Assembly (NCBI RefSeq): GCF_036607905.1
Contig: NZ_CP144555.1
Location: forward strand, 4,960,001 to 5,024,000
Direction of reading: 5' to 3'
Length of the DNA: 64,000 bases
Source: Streptomyces sp. SCSIO 75703
Lineage (GTDB): Bacteria; Actinomycetota; Actinomycetes; Streptomycetales; Streptomycetaceae
Positions 1-8,039 of this stretch are shown here, piece by piece. Position 1 is the stretch's first letter; the number at the start of each line of letters is the position of its first letter. Under the pieces are notes generated by a model, which was not told the DNA's origin, searched no databases, and saw only the letters and a program-made list of their open reading frames with translations. The position numbers were made by a program, and so were the translations under genes.

Positions 1-17
1 CCGCCCGGCTGCCACGC

Positions 18-32
18 CTGACGGTACGTCAG
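18..32. other. Short perfect inverted repeat downstream of hmuV
   Basis: Two 6-base arms, CTGACG and CGTCAG, are separated by GTA. The repeat lies 15 bases beyond the hmuV stop codon, so it may be a weak transcription-end hairpin or part of an operator for a gene to the left of the window. It is short and could occur by chance. Confidence 0.25.
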
Positions 33-47
33 TGAAAGACGGTCCGG

Positions 48-902
48 TCAGGGGGCGCGGCGCGGGGTCACCAGCACCTCGCCCGTGCGGGGGTGCGCCA
101 GCACCTCCACCGGCTGGTCGTAGACCTCGCTCAGCAGCGCGTGGGAGAACACCTCGGCCGGCGGGCCGTCGGCGGCCACCCGCCCGCCGCGCAGGATCGC
201 CACCCGGTGCGCGTACGCCGCCGCCAGCCCCAGGTCGTGCAGGACCACGACGACCGCGTCCCCGGCCGCCGCCCGCTCCCGGCACAGCCGCAGCACCAGC
301 TCCTGGTGGCGCAGGTCCAGCGCCGCCGTCGGCTCGTCGAGCAGCACCAGCGGCGCCCGCTGGGCCAGCACCCGGGCCAGCGCCACCCGCGCCCGCTCGC
401 CACCGCTGAGCGCGGAGAACGGGCGTCCGGCGAACGCCGTCACCTCGGTGCGCGCCATGGCGTCGGCCACCACGGCGTCGTCCTCGTCCTCCCGGTCCGA
501 GCCCGCCCACGGGGCCCGGCCCATCCGCACCACGTCCGCCACCGGGAACGGGAAGGACAGCGCCGCCGACTGCGGCAACACCGCCCGGCGCAGCGCCAGT
601 TCCGGCGCGGACCAGGCGGAGGCCGGCCGGCCGTGGATGCGCACGGTCCCCTCGTCGGGGGCCAGGTCGGCGCAGAGCGCGCCCAACAGGGTGGACTTGC
701 CCGCCCCGTTGGGGCCGACCAGGGCGAGGACCTCGCCCGCGCGGACGCGGACGCCGACCCCGTCCAGGACCAGCCGGCCCGCCAGCCGGACCCGCAGGTC
801 CTCCGCCTCGGCCAGGATCTCGCCGGGCGCGGCCGGCGCCGGCGGCACCGGCCGGGACGGTACGAGCCGCGCCAGCCGCCCGACCCTCAGGACGCCTCTC
901 AC
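48..902 (-). CDS. hmuV: Haem ABC transporter ATP-binding protein (HmuV-type)
   Basis: This is the cytoplasmic ATPase that powers haem or siderophore uptake through the FecCD permease encoded next to it. The 284-residue product has Walker A GPNGAGKST near residues 63-71, the signature LSGGE, Walker B LVLLDEPTAALD and the H-loop LHDLG, all in the usual order for the FepC/HmuV family. A GTG start is chosen because its GTGA overlaps the hmuU stop by 4 bp, showing translational coupling in an hmuT-hmuU-hmuV operon. Much longer open extensions upstream exist only because the frame stays open through hmuU. A siderophore rather than haem substrate cannot be excluded from this protein alone; the adjacent HtaA and haem oxygenase genes favour haem. 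Confidence 0.9.
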   Translation of the reverse strand: MRGVLRVGRLARLVPSRPVPPAPAAPGEILAEAEDLRVRLAGRLVLDGVGVRVRAGEVLALVGPNGAGKSTLLGALCADLAPDEGTVRIHGRPASAWSAPELALRRAVLPQSAALSFPFPVADVVRMGRAPWAGSDREDEDDAVVADAMARTEVTAFAGRPFSALSGGERARVALARVLAQRAPLVLLDEPTAALDLRHQELVLRLCRERAAAGDAVVVVLHDLGLAAAYAHRVAILRGGRVAADGPPAEVFSHALLSEVYDQPVEVLAHPRTGEVLVTPRRAP

Positions 903-1990
903 GCCCAACCCCCTTGCCTGCGCCGGGTGCGGCGCAGCAGCCAGAAGAAGAACGGGCTGCCGACCAGGGCGGTCAGCACCCCCAGCGGCAGTTCGGCCGG
1001 TTCGGCGACCGTGCGCGCGGCGAGGTCGGCGCCGAGCAGCACGAGCGCGCCGAGCAGGGCGCTGCCCGGGATGAGGAACCGGTGCCCGGGGCCCGCCGAC
1101 ATCCGCAGCAGGTGCGGGACGACGAGGCCGACGAAGCCGATGACGCCGGCCACGCTCACCGCCGCCGCCGTGAGCAGCGCGATCACCAGGATCAGCACGA
1201 TCCGCAGCCGCTCCACGTCCACGCCCAGGTGCCGGGCGGGGCGTTCGCCGAGCGCCAGCAGGTCGAGGCGGCGGGCGTACAGCGGGGCGAGGGCCAGTCC
1301 GGTCACCGCGCAGGGGAGCACGCCGAGCACCTTCGGCCAGGTCGCCTGGGCGAGCGAGCCCAGTTGCCAGAACGTGATCTGGTTGACGGCCGCGGTGTCC
1401 GCGAAGAAGAGGAAGAGGCCGATCAGCGCGCCCGCGAAGGCGTTGACGGCGATGCCGGTGAGGATCAGCGTCACGACCTCGGTGCGGCCCCCGGCGCGGG
1501 CCATCACGTAGACCACCAGGACGGTGGCGAGTCCGGCGGCGAAGGCGAAGGCCGGCACCGTCCAGGCGCCGAGGAAGCCGAAGCCGAAGGCGATGGCGGC
1601 GACCGCGCCGACCGCCGCGCCGGAGGAGACGCCGATGACACCGGGTTCGGCGAGCGGGTTGCCGAACACGCCCTGCATCAGGGCGCCCGCGCAGCCCAGG
1701 GAGGCGCCGACCAGGAGGGCGAGCACGATCCGGGGGAAGCGCACGTTCCACAGCACCGACTCGGCCACCCGGTCGAGTTCGGTGCCGCCGAGCCCCGCGC
1801 GGTGGAGCAGCGAACCGAGCACGTCGCCGACCGGGACGGGGTAGGCGCCGGTGCCGGCCGCGACCGGGACGAGGACGAGGAGGCCGGCCGCGAGGGCCGC
1901 CGTCAGCAGCCAGGGGGTGCCGCGCCGGCCGCGTCGCGGGGCCCCGGCGGCGGGGGCGGCCGGGCGGGCCCGCTTGTCGAGGACGGTCAC
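899..1990 (-). CDS. hmuU: Haem ABC transporter permease, FecCD family (HmuU-type)
   Basis: Polytopic membrane permease of 363 residues, the usual length for the BtuC/FecCD family. The N-terminus is basic (residues 1-25), followed by about ten hydrophobic segments. The family hallmark GALMQGVFGNPLAEPGVIG lies after the second segment and a G-F-VGLVVPHLLR cytoplasmic-loop motif in the C-terminal half contacts the ATPase. It forms the transmembrane channel for the HmuT-bound ligand. The start ATG overlaps the end of hmuT by 4 bp and its own stop overlaps hmuV by 4 bp, so the three genes are one transcription unit. Confidence 0.92.
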   Translation of the reverse strand: MTVLDKRARPAAPAAGAPRRGRRGTPWLLTAALAAGLLVLVPVAAGTGAYPVPVGDVLGSLLHRAGLGGTELDRVAESVLWNVRFPRIVLALLVGASLGCAGALMQGVFGNPLAEPGVIGVSSGAAVGAVAAIAFGFGFLGAWTVPAFAFAAGLATVLVVYVMARAGGRTEVVTLILTGIAVNAFAGALIGLFLFFADTAAVNQITFWQLGSLAQATWPKVLGVLPCAVTGLALAPLYARRLDLLALGERPARHLGVDVERLRIVLILVIALLTAAAVSVAGVIGFVGLVVPHLLRMSAGPGHRFLIPGSALLGALVLLGADLAARTVAEPAELPLGVLTALVGSPFFFWLLRRTRRRQGGWA

Positions 1991-3027
1991 CGCTCGCCGC
2001 CCTCGGCGTAGAGCTGCTCGACCACGGAGCGGAGCACCTGGTCGGTGCGCGGGCCGTAGTTGAGCAGGACGCCGTCCTCGACGGAGACGATCCGGCGGTC
2101 CATCCCGGCCGGGGTCTGGGCGATGCCGGGGATCGCGGCCAGTCCGTCGACGCCGCCGACCGATGCGAGGCCCTTGCTCATCACGAGGATCGCGTCGGGC
2201 GCCGCCTTCGCCAGGGCCTCGCCGGTGATGGCGGTGAAGTCCTTGTCCAGGCCGGAGGCCGCCCCGGCGTCGATCCCGCCGGCCGCCTCGATCAGCGAGA
2301 CGGCGCCGGAGTCCCTGCCGCCGAGCAGGTGGACGGAGGCCGAGCCGCGCAGGTAGAGGAAGGCGACGCGCGGCTTGTCCGTCACCGCCGGAACGTCGTC
2401 GCGTACCGCCTCGATCCGCTCCTCGGAGCGCCGGGTCAGCTCCCGGCCCGCGTCAGGGACCCCGAGCGCGTCCGCGACGGTCCGGATGCGCGGGCCGACG
2501 TCGGCCAGGCCGGTCGCCGCCTTCACGAAGAGCACCGGGACGCCGGCCGCGCGGATCTGGTCGACGGCCTCCTGGGGCCCGGTGGTCGTCTCGGCGACGA
2601 CCAGGTCCGGACGGAGCGACAGCACGCTCTCGGCGGAGACGTCGTGGCCCCGGGTGACCACGGGCAGGCCGGCCGCCTGGTCGAAGGTGGCGGAGACGTC
2701 ACGGGCGACGACCCGGTCGCCGAGGCCGAGGGTGAAGACGATCTCGCTGAGGCTGCCGGAGAGCGGGACGATCCGCTCGGCCCGCTCCACCGTCACCCGC
2801 TCGCCGTCGGCGGAGCGCACGGTGACCGGCAGACGCGGCTCCGCGGTGGTCTCCAGGGGCTCCAGCCGGTTCGGTCCGGCCGGGGCGGACGAGGATTTCC
2901 CGCCGGAGGGCGCGGCCTTTGAGGAGCCTCCGCATCCGGTCGTCGTCACCGTGAGGGCGAGCACGGACAGCAGTGCTCCCGCCAGTCGGGTTCGCGAGCG
3001 TCGCACGATCCGGTCCGTTCCTTTCAT
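1987..3027 (-). CDS. hmuT: Haem-binding lipoprotein (HmuT-type, periplasmic-binding-protein fold)
   Basis: Extracytoplasmic substrate-binding protein of 346 residues. The first 31 residues form a lipoprotein signal with basic start, hydrophobic core and lipobox TTGC, giving a predicted lipidated Cys32. A short Ser/Gly/Ala-rich linker follows and then a TroA/BtuF-like domain beginning with an RIVPLSGSLSEIVFTLG segment, typical of haem-binding HmuT proteins, with a VVAETTTGPQEAV strand-helix region in the middle. It should capture haem at the outer membrane face and hand it to HmuU. First gene of hmuTUV, transcribed leftward from a promoter region carrying an iron box shared with the HtaA gene on the opposite strand. 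Confidence 0.9.
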   Translation of the reverse strand: MKGTDRIVRRSRTRLAGALLSVLALTVTTTGCGGSSKAAPSGGKSSSAPAGPNRLEPLETTAEPRLPVTVRSADGERVTVERAERIVPLSGSLSEIVFTLGLGDRVVARDVSATFDQAAGLPVVTRGHDVSAESVLSLRPDLVVAETTTGPQEAVDQIRAAGVPVLFVKAATGLADVGPRIRTVADALGVPDAGRELTRRSEERIEAVRDDVPAVTDKPRVAFLYLRGSASVHLLGGRDSGAVSLIEAAGGIDAGAASGLDKDFTAITGEALAKAAPDAILVMSKGLASVGGVDGLAAIPGIAQTPAGMDRRIVSVEDGVLLNYGPRTDQVLRSVVEQLYAEGGER

Positions 3028-3055
3028 CCGCCCACCAGTCCGAGCAGTTCGTAGC

Positions 3056-3074
3056 TTAGGTTAGCCTTACCTGA
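3056..3074. promoter_or_regulatory. Iron box (DtxR/IdeR/DmdR-type operator) between hmuT and HtaA gene
   Basis: The 19-base sequence TTAGGTTAGCCTTACCTGA matches the known iron-box consensus TTAGGTTAGGCTAACCTAA at 16 of 19 positions and keeps the palindrome. It sits 28 bases upstream of hmuT and 34 bases upstream of the divergent HtaA gene. In actinomycetes the DtxR-family repressor bound to Fe2+ occupies such sites, so both directions are expected to be derepressed by iron starvation. Confidence 0.88.
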
Positions 3075-3108
3075 ACTTGTAGCCGGCCCCGATCCGGAGG
3101 ACGTGCCC

Positions 3109-4533
3109 ATGCCCGCCCGATTCCGCGCCCTGGTCACCGTGTTGTGCGCGGTCGTCCTCGGAGCCCTGCTCCCGGCGACCGCCGCCCACGCCGAGAACCG
3201 GACCGTGCAGGGCGGACGGCTCGACTGGGGCATCAAGTCCAGCTTCCAGAGCTATGTCACCGGGCCCGTCGCCAAGGGGAGTTACTCGCTGACCGGCGGC
3301 GCCGCCACGGTCGGCGGCAGCGCCTTCCGCTTCCACTCCGCGAGCGGCTCCTACGACGGGGACACCGGCGCCTTCCGGGCCGCCTTCGCCGGCGGCGTCC
3401 GCTTCGCCGGCCACCCCGCGGGCGACGGCACGAACCAGCTCGAGCTCACCATCAGCCGTCCCACCGTGAGCATCTCCGGCTCCTCCGGCACGCTCTTCGT
3501 GGACGTCGTCGGCAAGGCGAAGGACACCGGGGCGGTCACGACGTCCCGTCAGGTGCCCTTCGCCGTCCTCTTCCTGGGCGGCATCGACATGCGGGGCGGC
3601 GGCGCCTCCGTCGCCCTCGACAACCTGCCCGCCACCCTCACCGCCCAGGGCGCGGCCGCCTTCGCCGGCTACTACACCGCCGGCACCCCGCTCGACCCGG
3701 TCAGCCTCTCCGCCGACGTCCGCGCCCCGGCGCCGAAAAAGGAGCCGTCCGCCACGCCCGGCGACGCCTCCACGTCCCCCGACGCCAAGGGGAAGACGGC
3801 CGGCGGCGAGATCCGCGACGGCGCCGTCGACTGGGGCGTGCGCCGCACCTTCCGCGAGTACGTCACCGGCGAGATCGCACGCGGCGCGTGGACCCTCGCC
3901 GCCGGCGCCCAGGACGGCGGAGCCCTCTTCCGCTTCCCCGGCGGCACCGGCACCTTCGAGGACGGCACCCTCACCGCCGCCTTCCGCGGCGAGGTCCGCT
4001 TCACCGGCGCGGACGGCCTCGACCTCCGGCTCGCCGCCGTCCGCGCCACCGTGAAGGACGGCGAGGGCACGCTCTACGCCGACGTGGCGAGCCCGGACCT
4101 GACCGCCGGCAAGGTGGCACTGGTCACCTTCGCCGCCGAGGACCTCGAACCGGCCGACGGCCTGGTCGCCGTGACCGAGGCCCCCGCCAAGCTCACCGCA
4201 CGCGGCGCCGAGGCATTCGGCGGGATGTACCAGGAGGGCACGGAGATGGACCCCGTCTCCCTCGCCGTCGCCCTCACCGACGACGCGACGCTGCCCGCCC
4301 TGCCCGACCTGGGCAGCGCACCCGCGGCGAGCGCGAGCGCGCGGCCGAAGGCCGCCCCCGAGACCTCCGCCGGACCCGTCGCGCACGCCACCGGCGGCTC
4401 CGGCATCCCCGCTCTGCCCGTCGGCATCGCCGCCGGTGCCCTGTCGCTGGTGGCCGCGGCCCTCGGGGTCGCCGCCACCCGCCGGCGCCGCGCCGGCACC
4501 GCCGCCTCCACGTCCCCCGCGGACGAGGGCTGA
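3109..4533 (+). CDS. HtaA-domain haem-binding surface protein 1
   Basis: Secreted or membrane-anchored haem-binding protein of 474 residues. A signal peptide with cleavage after AHA (about residue 28) is followed by two HtaA-type domains, starting at DWGIKSSFQSYVTG (about 38) and DWGVRRTFREYVTG (about 240). The C-terminus has one hydrophobic segment (about 430-452) and a basic tail, ATRRRRAG. HtaA domains in Corynebacterium bind haem and pass it to HmuT. No LAXTG sortase motif is visible, so it is probably held by the C-terminal helix. The ATG is preferred over a GTG six bases upstream because GGAGG lies 8 bases before the ATG but only 2 before the GTG. It faces hmuT across an iron box. Confidence 0.88.
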   Translation: MPARFRALVTVLCAVVLGALLPATAAHAENRTVQGGRLDWGIKSSFQSYVTGPVAKGSYSLTGGAATVGGSAFRFHSASGSYDGDTGAFRAAFAGGVRFAGHPAGDGTNQLELTISRPTVSISGSSGTLFVDVVGKAKDTGAVTTSRQVPFAVLFLGGIDMRGGGASVALDNLPATLTAQGAAAFAGYYTAGTPLDPVSLSADVRAPAPKKEPSATPGDASTSPDAKGKTAGGEIRDGAVDWGVRRTFREYVTGEIARGAWTLAAGAQDGGALFRFPGGTGTFEDGTLTAAFRGEVRFTGADGLDLRLAAVRATVKDGEGTLYADVASPDLTAGKVALVTFAAEDLEPADGLVAVTEAPAKLTARGAEAFGGMYQEGTEMDPVSLAVALTDDATLPALPDLGSAPAASASARPKAAPETSAGPVAHATGGSGIPALPVGIAAGALSLVAAALGVAATRRRRAGTAASTSPADEG

Positions 4534-4585
4534 GTCACCATCCCCGACCGCCTCCGGGCGGCCCACCACCCAAGGAGAACCGAGC

Positions 4586-6124
4586 ATGCCCGTCAGACGA
4601 CGCCGCTCCCTCACCCTCGCCGCCGCCGTGACGACGGCCGCCGCCCTCGGCGCGACCGCCCTCGCCACCCTCGGCGCCGGCACCGCCTCCGCGGCCGAGG
4701 TCCCGCTCGAGGACTACGAACTGACGTGGGGCATCAAGCAGTCGTACCGCACCTACGTCGCCACCTTCGCCAAGGGCGCCTTCACCGCCGCCGACGGCGC
4801 GAGCCAGGCCGCCGGCAACGGCGTCTTCACCTTCACCGGGGGCGTCGGCGGCTACGACGCGACCGGCCACACCGTGAACCTCGCCTTCCAGGGCAGCCTC
4901 GCGGTCGAGTCCGCCGCCCACGGCTTCGCGTTCACGCTGTCCGACGTCAAGTTCGACAGCAAGGACGCCCGGATCACGGCCGACGTGACCGCCAACGGCA
5001 CCACGCGGGACGACGTGCCGCTGGCCACGGTCGAGGTCACCCGGGACATGAGGAACATGGAGACCACGCTGACCGGCCAGGCCGCGGAGGTCTTCGGCAG
5101 CGCGAGCTACGAGGGCGCCGCGGGCGACCCGCTGACGGTGGTGCGGAACACCCCGCCGACGCCGACCACCCCGCCCGCCTCCGAGCCGCCGGCCCAGTCG
5201 CCGGAGCCGACGGACACCCCGGGCACCCCGGAGCCCACCGCCTCCGAGACCACCCCGACGACACCGCCCACGACCGGCGGGCCGAGCCCCACCGCGAGCG
5301 AGGGCACCGCCCCGCCCAAGCCGTCGGCCCCGGCCACGCGGGCTCCGGCCCAGGGCGCCCTCGCCGACGGCACCCTCGGCTGGGGCGTGAAGGACTCCTT
5401 CCGCGCCTACGTCACCGGCCCGACGGCCAAGGGCACCATCACCACCTCGGGCGGCGCGACCCAGGCGGCCGCCAACGGCGCCTTCACCTTCAAGGACGCC
5501 ACCGGCACCTACGACACGAAGGCAGGCAAGCTCGACGCCTCCTTCAAGGGCGCCGTCAGCTTCAAGGGCCACGAGGCCAACGGCAGTCACGGCCTCGACC
5601 TGACCCTGAGCAACCTGCGGGCCACCCTCGACGGCGGCAGGGGCACGCTCACCGCCGACGTGAACAGCCTGGGCGAGAAGTCCGCCGGCGTGGTCCTGGC
5701 CGACCTCGAGGCCCAGTCCGCCGCGCTGACCGCCAAGGACGACGTCATCACCGTCGACGCGATCGCCGCCACGCTCACCGCGGCGGGCGCCACGGCGTTC
5801 GGCGACTTCTACACCGCCGGCACGGCGCTCGACCCGGTCACCCTGTCGGTGGCCCTGACCGACGGCGCCAAGCTGCCCGAGGGGGGCACGGGCGGCGGCT
5901 TCGGCGGCACCGGCGGCTCGGGCGGCGGCGGCACCTCCGGCGGCGCCGGCTCGACCGTGGGCGGCGTCGGCTCCACCACGGGCGGCATCACCGGCGGCGG
6001 CAGCCTGGCGGCCACCGGCGCGGAGATCCCGGGCGCGGCCCTCGGCGCGGCGGCCGGCCTCGCCGTGGCCGCCGGCGCGGGCGCCGTCCTCGTCGCCCGC
6101 AAGCGGCGTCCGGCCGCCGAGTGA
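4586..6124 (+). CDS. HtaA-domain haem-binding protein 2, sortase-anchored (LAATG)
   Basis: Secreted cell-wall protein of 512 residues. The start has AAGGAG eight bases upstream. A 36-residue Ala-rich signal peptide precedes a first HtaA domain (LTWGIKQSYRTYVATFAKG, about 47 onward), a Pro/Thr/Glu-rich linker (about 190-255), a second HtaA domain (LGWGVKDSFRAYVTGPTAKG, about 262 onward) and a Gly-rich stretch. The end carries the class E sortase motif LAATG at about 474-478, a hydrophobic helix and the tail ARKRRPAAE. Sortase cleavage between T and G should attach it to peptidoglycan, in a relay with the preceding HtaA protein and HmuT. It lies 52 bases behind that gene and is probably cotranscribed with it. 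Confidence 0.9.
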   Translation: MPVRRRRSLTLAAAVTTAAALGATALATLGAGTASAAEVPLEDYELTWGIKQSYRTYVATFAKGAFTAADGASQAAGNGVFTFTGGVGGYDATGHTVNLAFQGSLAVESAAHGFAFTLSDVKFDSKDARITADVTANGTTRDDVPLATVEVTRDMRNMETTLTGQAAEVFGSASYEGAAGDPLTVVRNTPPTPTTPPASEPPAQSPEPTDTPGTPEPTASETTPTTPPTTGGPSPTASEGTAPPKPSAPATRAPAQGALADGTLGWGVKDSFRAYVTGPTAKGTITTSGGATQAAANGAFTFKDATGTYDTKAGKLDASFKGAVSFKGHEANGSHGLDLTLSNLRATLDGGRGTLTADVNSLGEKSAGVVLADLEAQSAALTAKDDVITVDAIAATLTAAGATAFGDFYTAGTALDPVTLSVALTDGAKLPEGGTGGGFGGTGGSGGGGTSGGAGSTVGGVGSTTGGITGGGSLAATGAEIPGAALGAAAGLAVAAGAGAVLVARKRRPAAE

Positions 6125-6127
6125 CCC

Positions 6128-6159
6128 ACCGGTGGGGGCGCGCCCGCACCCCCACCGGT
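6128..6159. terminator. Terminator hairpin after the HtaA genes
   Basis: An 11-base perfect stem, ACCGGTGGGGG with CCCCCACCGGT, encloses a 10-base loop. It starts three bases after the second HtaA stop codon. There is no T-run, as is usual for streptomycete terminators. Confidence 0.7.
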
Positions 6160-6211
6160 CGCCGGCCCGGCATCCGGCCGGCCTTCTCCGGCGCGCGGGC
6201 CGGTGCCCTCG

Positions 6212-6263
6212 CGCACGCCCCGGTCCCCTTCGGCGATCCGGCCGAAGGGGACCGGGGCGTGCG
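6212..6263. terminator. Strong bidirectional terminator between HtaA gene and hmuO
   Basis: A perfect 23-base stem (6212-6234 with 6241-6263) has a 6-base loop GATCCG. The hairpin lies between two convergent genes, nine bases after the stop of the haem oxygenase gene, and should end transcription from both sides. Confidence 0.85.
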
Positions 6264-6271
6264 GGCACGGC

Positions 6272-6919
6272 TCAGGCCGAGAGCGGGAACTCCTCGCCCA
6301 GGGCGCGGAAGACGCCGGTGTTGAGCGCGAACGCCCGCTTGCACTCGGCGATCACGCGCTGCTTCTCCAGGTCGTCGGCGCGGATGCCGTCCAGCAGTTC
6401 GCGGTACTCGCGCTTGAAGGCGGCCGGGTTGCCGATCCCCTCGAAGACGTAGAAGCGGACGCCGTCGCCCTTCCTCGCGAAGCCCCAGGTGCGCTCGGCC
6501 TTGTCGCGGATGATCTGGCCGCCGGACAGATCGCCCAGGTAGCGCGTGTAGTGGTGGGCGATGTAGCCGGCGGGCCACTGCTCGGCGCACTCGCGGACCC
6601 GGGCCGCGTACTCCTTCGTCGCCGGCAGGGCGGTCACGCCCGCGCGCCAGCCGGCCCCGCGCAGGTGCGCCAGGTCGCGCTCCAGGGACGGCAGCCGCAG
6701 CAGCTCCGGACGGACGAAGGGCCCGGCCACCGGGTCGGAGGCGAGCCGGCCGGCGGCGTCCTCCAGGGCTTCGTAGACGAACCACAACTGCTCGGTGTAG
6801 CGCGCGTAGGCGTCGACTCCGAGGCGGCCGCCGAGCAGGTCGCTCATGAAAGTGGAGGTCTCCGCCTCCACGTGCTGCTCGTGGGAGGCCGTGCGGATGA
6901 GGGTCGAGAAGGAGTCCAT
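6272..6919 (-). CDS. hmuO: Biliverdin-producing haem oxygenase (HmuO-type)
   Basis: Cytosolic enzyme of 215 residues that opens the haem ring to biliverdin, CO and Fe2+, completing use of haem brought in by HmuTUV. It aligns along its length with Corynebacterium HmuO: the proximal haem ligand region HVEAETSTFMSDLL places the axial histidine at about residue 16, and the distal helix motif YLGDLSGGQII is intact with its glycines. No signal peptide is present, as expected. The gene is transcribed toward the HtaA genes. An iron box 14 bases upstream of the start links it to the same iron-starvation response, and three further palindromic sites lie just behind that box. Confidence 0.93.
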   Translation of the reverse strand: MDSFSTLIRTASHEQHVEAETSTFMSDLLGGRLGVDAYARYTEQLWFVYEALEDAAGRLASDPVAGPFVRPELLRLPSLERDLAHLRGAGWRAGVTALPATKEYAARVRECAEQWPAGYIAHHYTRYLGDLSGGQIIRDKAERTWGFARKGDGVRFYVFEGIGNPAAFKREYRELLDGIRADDLEKQRVIAECKRAFALNTGVFRALGEEFPLSA

Positions 6920-6932
6920 GGCCCAGATTTTC

Positions 6933-6951
6933 TATGGTTAGGCTTACCTAA
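6933..6951. promoter_or_regulatory. Iron box in the hmuO promoter
   Basis: Read on the minus strand the site is TTAGGTAAGCCTAACCATA, matching the iron-box consensus at 15 of 19 positions. It ends 14 bases before the hmuO start codon, so a bound DmdR/IdeR-type repressor would block transcription when iron is plentiful. Confidence 0.82.
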
Positions 6952-6960
6952 GTCAACACT

Positions 6961-7029
6961 TTGCCGACGCTTTGTCGGTAACGGTCCCGACGCGCTGTGG
7001 GTAACTTTACCGACAACGTGTCGGCAACG
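6961..7029. promoter_or_regulatory. Three palindromic operators in a 23-bp tandem array upstream of hmuO
   Basis: Three copies of an 8+5+8 dyad lie head to tail with starts at 6961, 6984 and 7007, an exact 23-base period. The half-sites are TTGCCGAC/GTCGGTAA, GTCCCGAC/GTGGGTAA and TTACCGAC/GTCGGCAA, each pair separated by 5 bases. The outer copies are near-perfect palindromes and are also inverted repeats of each other; the middle one is weaker. The array sits directly upstream of the hmuO iron box and between hmuO and the map terminator. This looks like a cooperative binding array for an unidentified regulator, perhaps haem-responsive. The binding protein is not identifiable from the window. 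Confidence 0.75.
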
Positions 7030-7058
7030 CGAGAGCCCGCCCGGGCCGGAAAACAGAG

Positions 7059-7093
7059 GACCCGCCGGCCCGGTGGCTCCGGGCGGGCGGGTC
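7059..7093 (-). terminator. Terminator hairpin after map
   Basis: GACCCGCCGGCCCGG pairs with CCGGGCGGGCGGGTC with one mismatch around a 5-base loop. It lies about 30 bases past the map stop codon in the direction of map transcription and separates map from the operator array upstream of hmuO. Confidence 0.7.
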
Positions 7094-7123
7094 TCGGCGG
7101 GGTCCGCGGACGCGGACGGGGGG

Positions 7124-7981
7124 TCAGGGCAGCGTGAGGATCTCCGCGCCGGTGTCCGTCACGACCAGCGTGTGCTCGAACTGCGCGGTCCGCTTGCGGT
7201 CCTTCGTCACGACCGTCCAGCCGTCCTCCCACATGTCGTACTCGATCGTCCCGAGCGTCAGCATCGGCTCGATCGTGAAGGTCATGCCGGGCCGGATCAC
7301 GGTCGTGGCGTGCGGGCTGTCGTAGTGCGGCACGATCAGCCCGGAGTGGAAGGCGGTGTTGATGCCGTGGCCGGTGAAGTCGCGGACCACCCCGTAGCCG
7401 AAGCGCTTGGCGTAGGACTCGATGACCCGGCCGATGACGTTGATCTGCCGGCCCGGCTTCACCGCCTTGATCGCCCGGTTGAGCGCCTCGCGGGTGCGGT
7501 CGACCAGCGCGGTGCTCTCCTCGTCCACCTCGCCCACGAGGTAGGTCGCGTTCGTGTCGCCGTGCACGCCGCCGATGTACGCCGTCACGTCCAGGTTCAC
7601 GATGTCGCCGTCGCGCAGCACCGTCGAGTCCGGGATGCCGTGGCAGATCACCTCGTTGACCGAGGTGCACAGCGACTTCGGGAAACCGCGGTAGCCGAGC
7701 GTCGAGGGGTAGGCGCCGTGGTCGCACATGTAGGCGTGCGCCACCCGGTCCAGCTCGTCCGTGGTCACCCCGGGCGCGATGAGCTTCGCCGCCTCGGCCA
7801 TCGCCCGCGCCGCGATCCGCCCGGCCCTGCGCATCGCCTCGACCGTCTCGGGCGTCTGCACCTCCGGCCCGGTGTACGGCGTCGGCGCCGGTCTGCCGAC
7901 GTACTCGGGCCGGCGGATGTTTCCGGGTACGGAACGGGTGGGAGACAGCTCCCCTGGTACGAGCAGCGACTGGCCAGACAT
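7124..7981 (-). CDS. map: Type I methionine aminopeptidase
   Basis: Cytosolic dimetal peptidase of 285 residues that removes the initiator methionine. The metal ligands expected for the pita-bread fold are all visible: Asp in NLDVTAYIGG, Asp in HGDTNATY, His in DFTGHGI, Glu in FTIEPML and Glu in QFEHTLVV; the substrate-side His is in EVICHGIPD. The N-terminal extension with PEYVGRPAPTPYTGPEVQ is typical of the actinobacterial long form. The ATG giving MSGQSLLVPGELSP is chosen from recognised streptomycete homologues; open frame continues about 90 bases upstream without a better ribosome site. The region 7982-8039 must hold its promoter and that of the divergent small gene. Confidence 0.95.
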   Translation of the reverse strand: MSGQSLLVPGELSPTRSVPGNIRRPEYVGRPAPTPYTGPEVQTPETVEAMRRAGRIAARAMAEAAKLIAPGVTTDELDRVAHAYMCDHGAYPSTLGYRGFPKSLCTSVNEVICHGIPDSTVLRDGDIVNLDVTAYIGGVHGDTNATYLVGEVDEESTALVDRTREALNRAIKAVKPGRQINVIGRVIESYAKRFGYGVVRDFTGHGINTAFHSGLIVPHYDSPHATTVIRPGMTFTIEPMLTLGTIEYDMWEDGWTVVTKDRKRTAQFEHTLVVTDTGAEILTLP

Positions 7982-8039
7982 GCCAGCGAGTCTAACCAGC
8001 GGGCATACGACACCATGTCCCTGGCGAAAGGAGCCGGTC

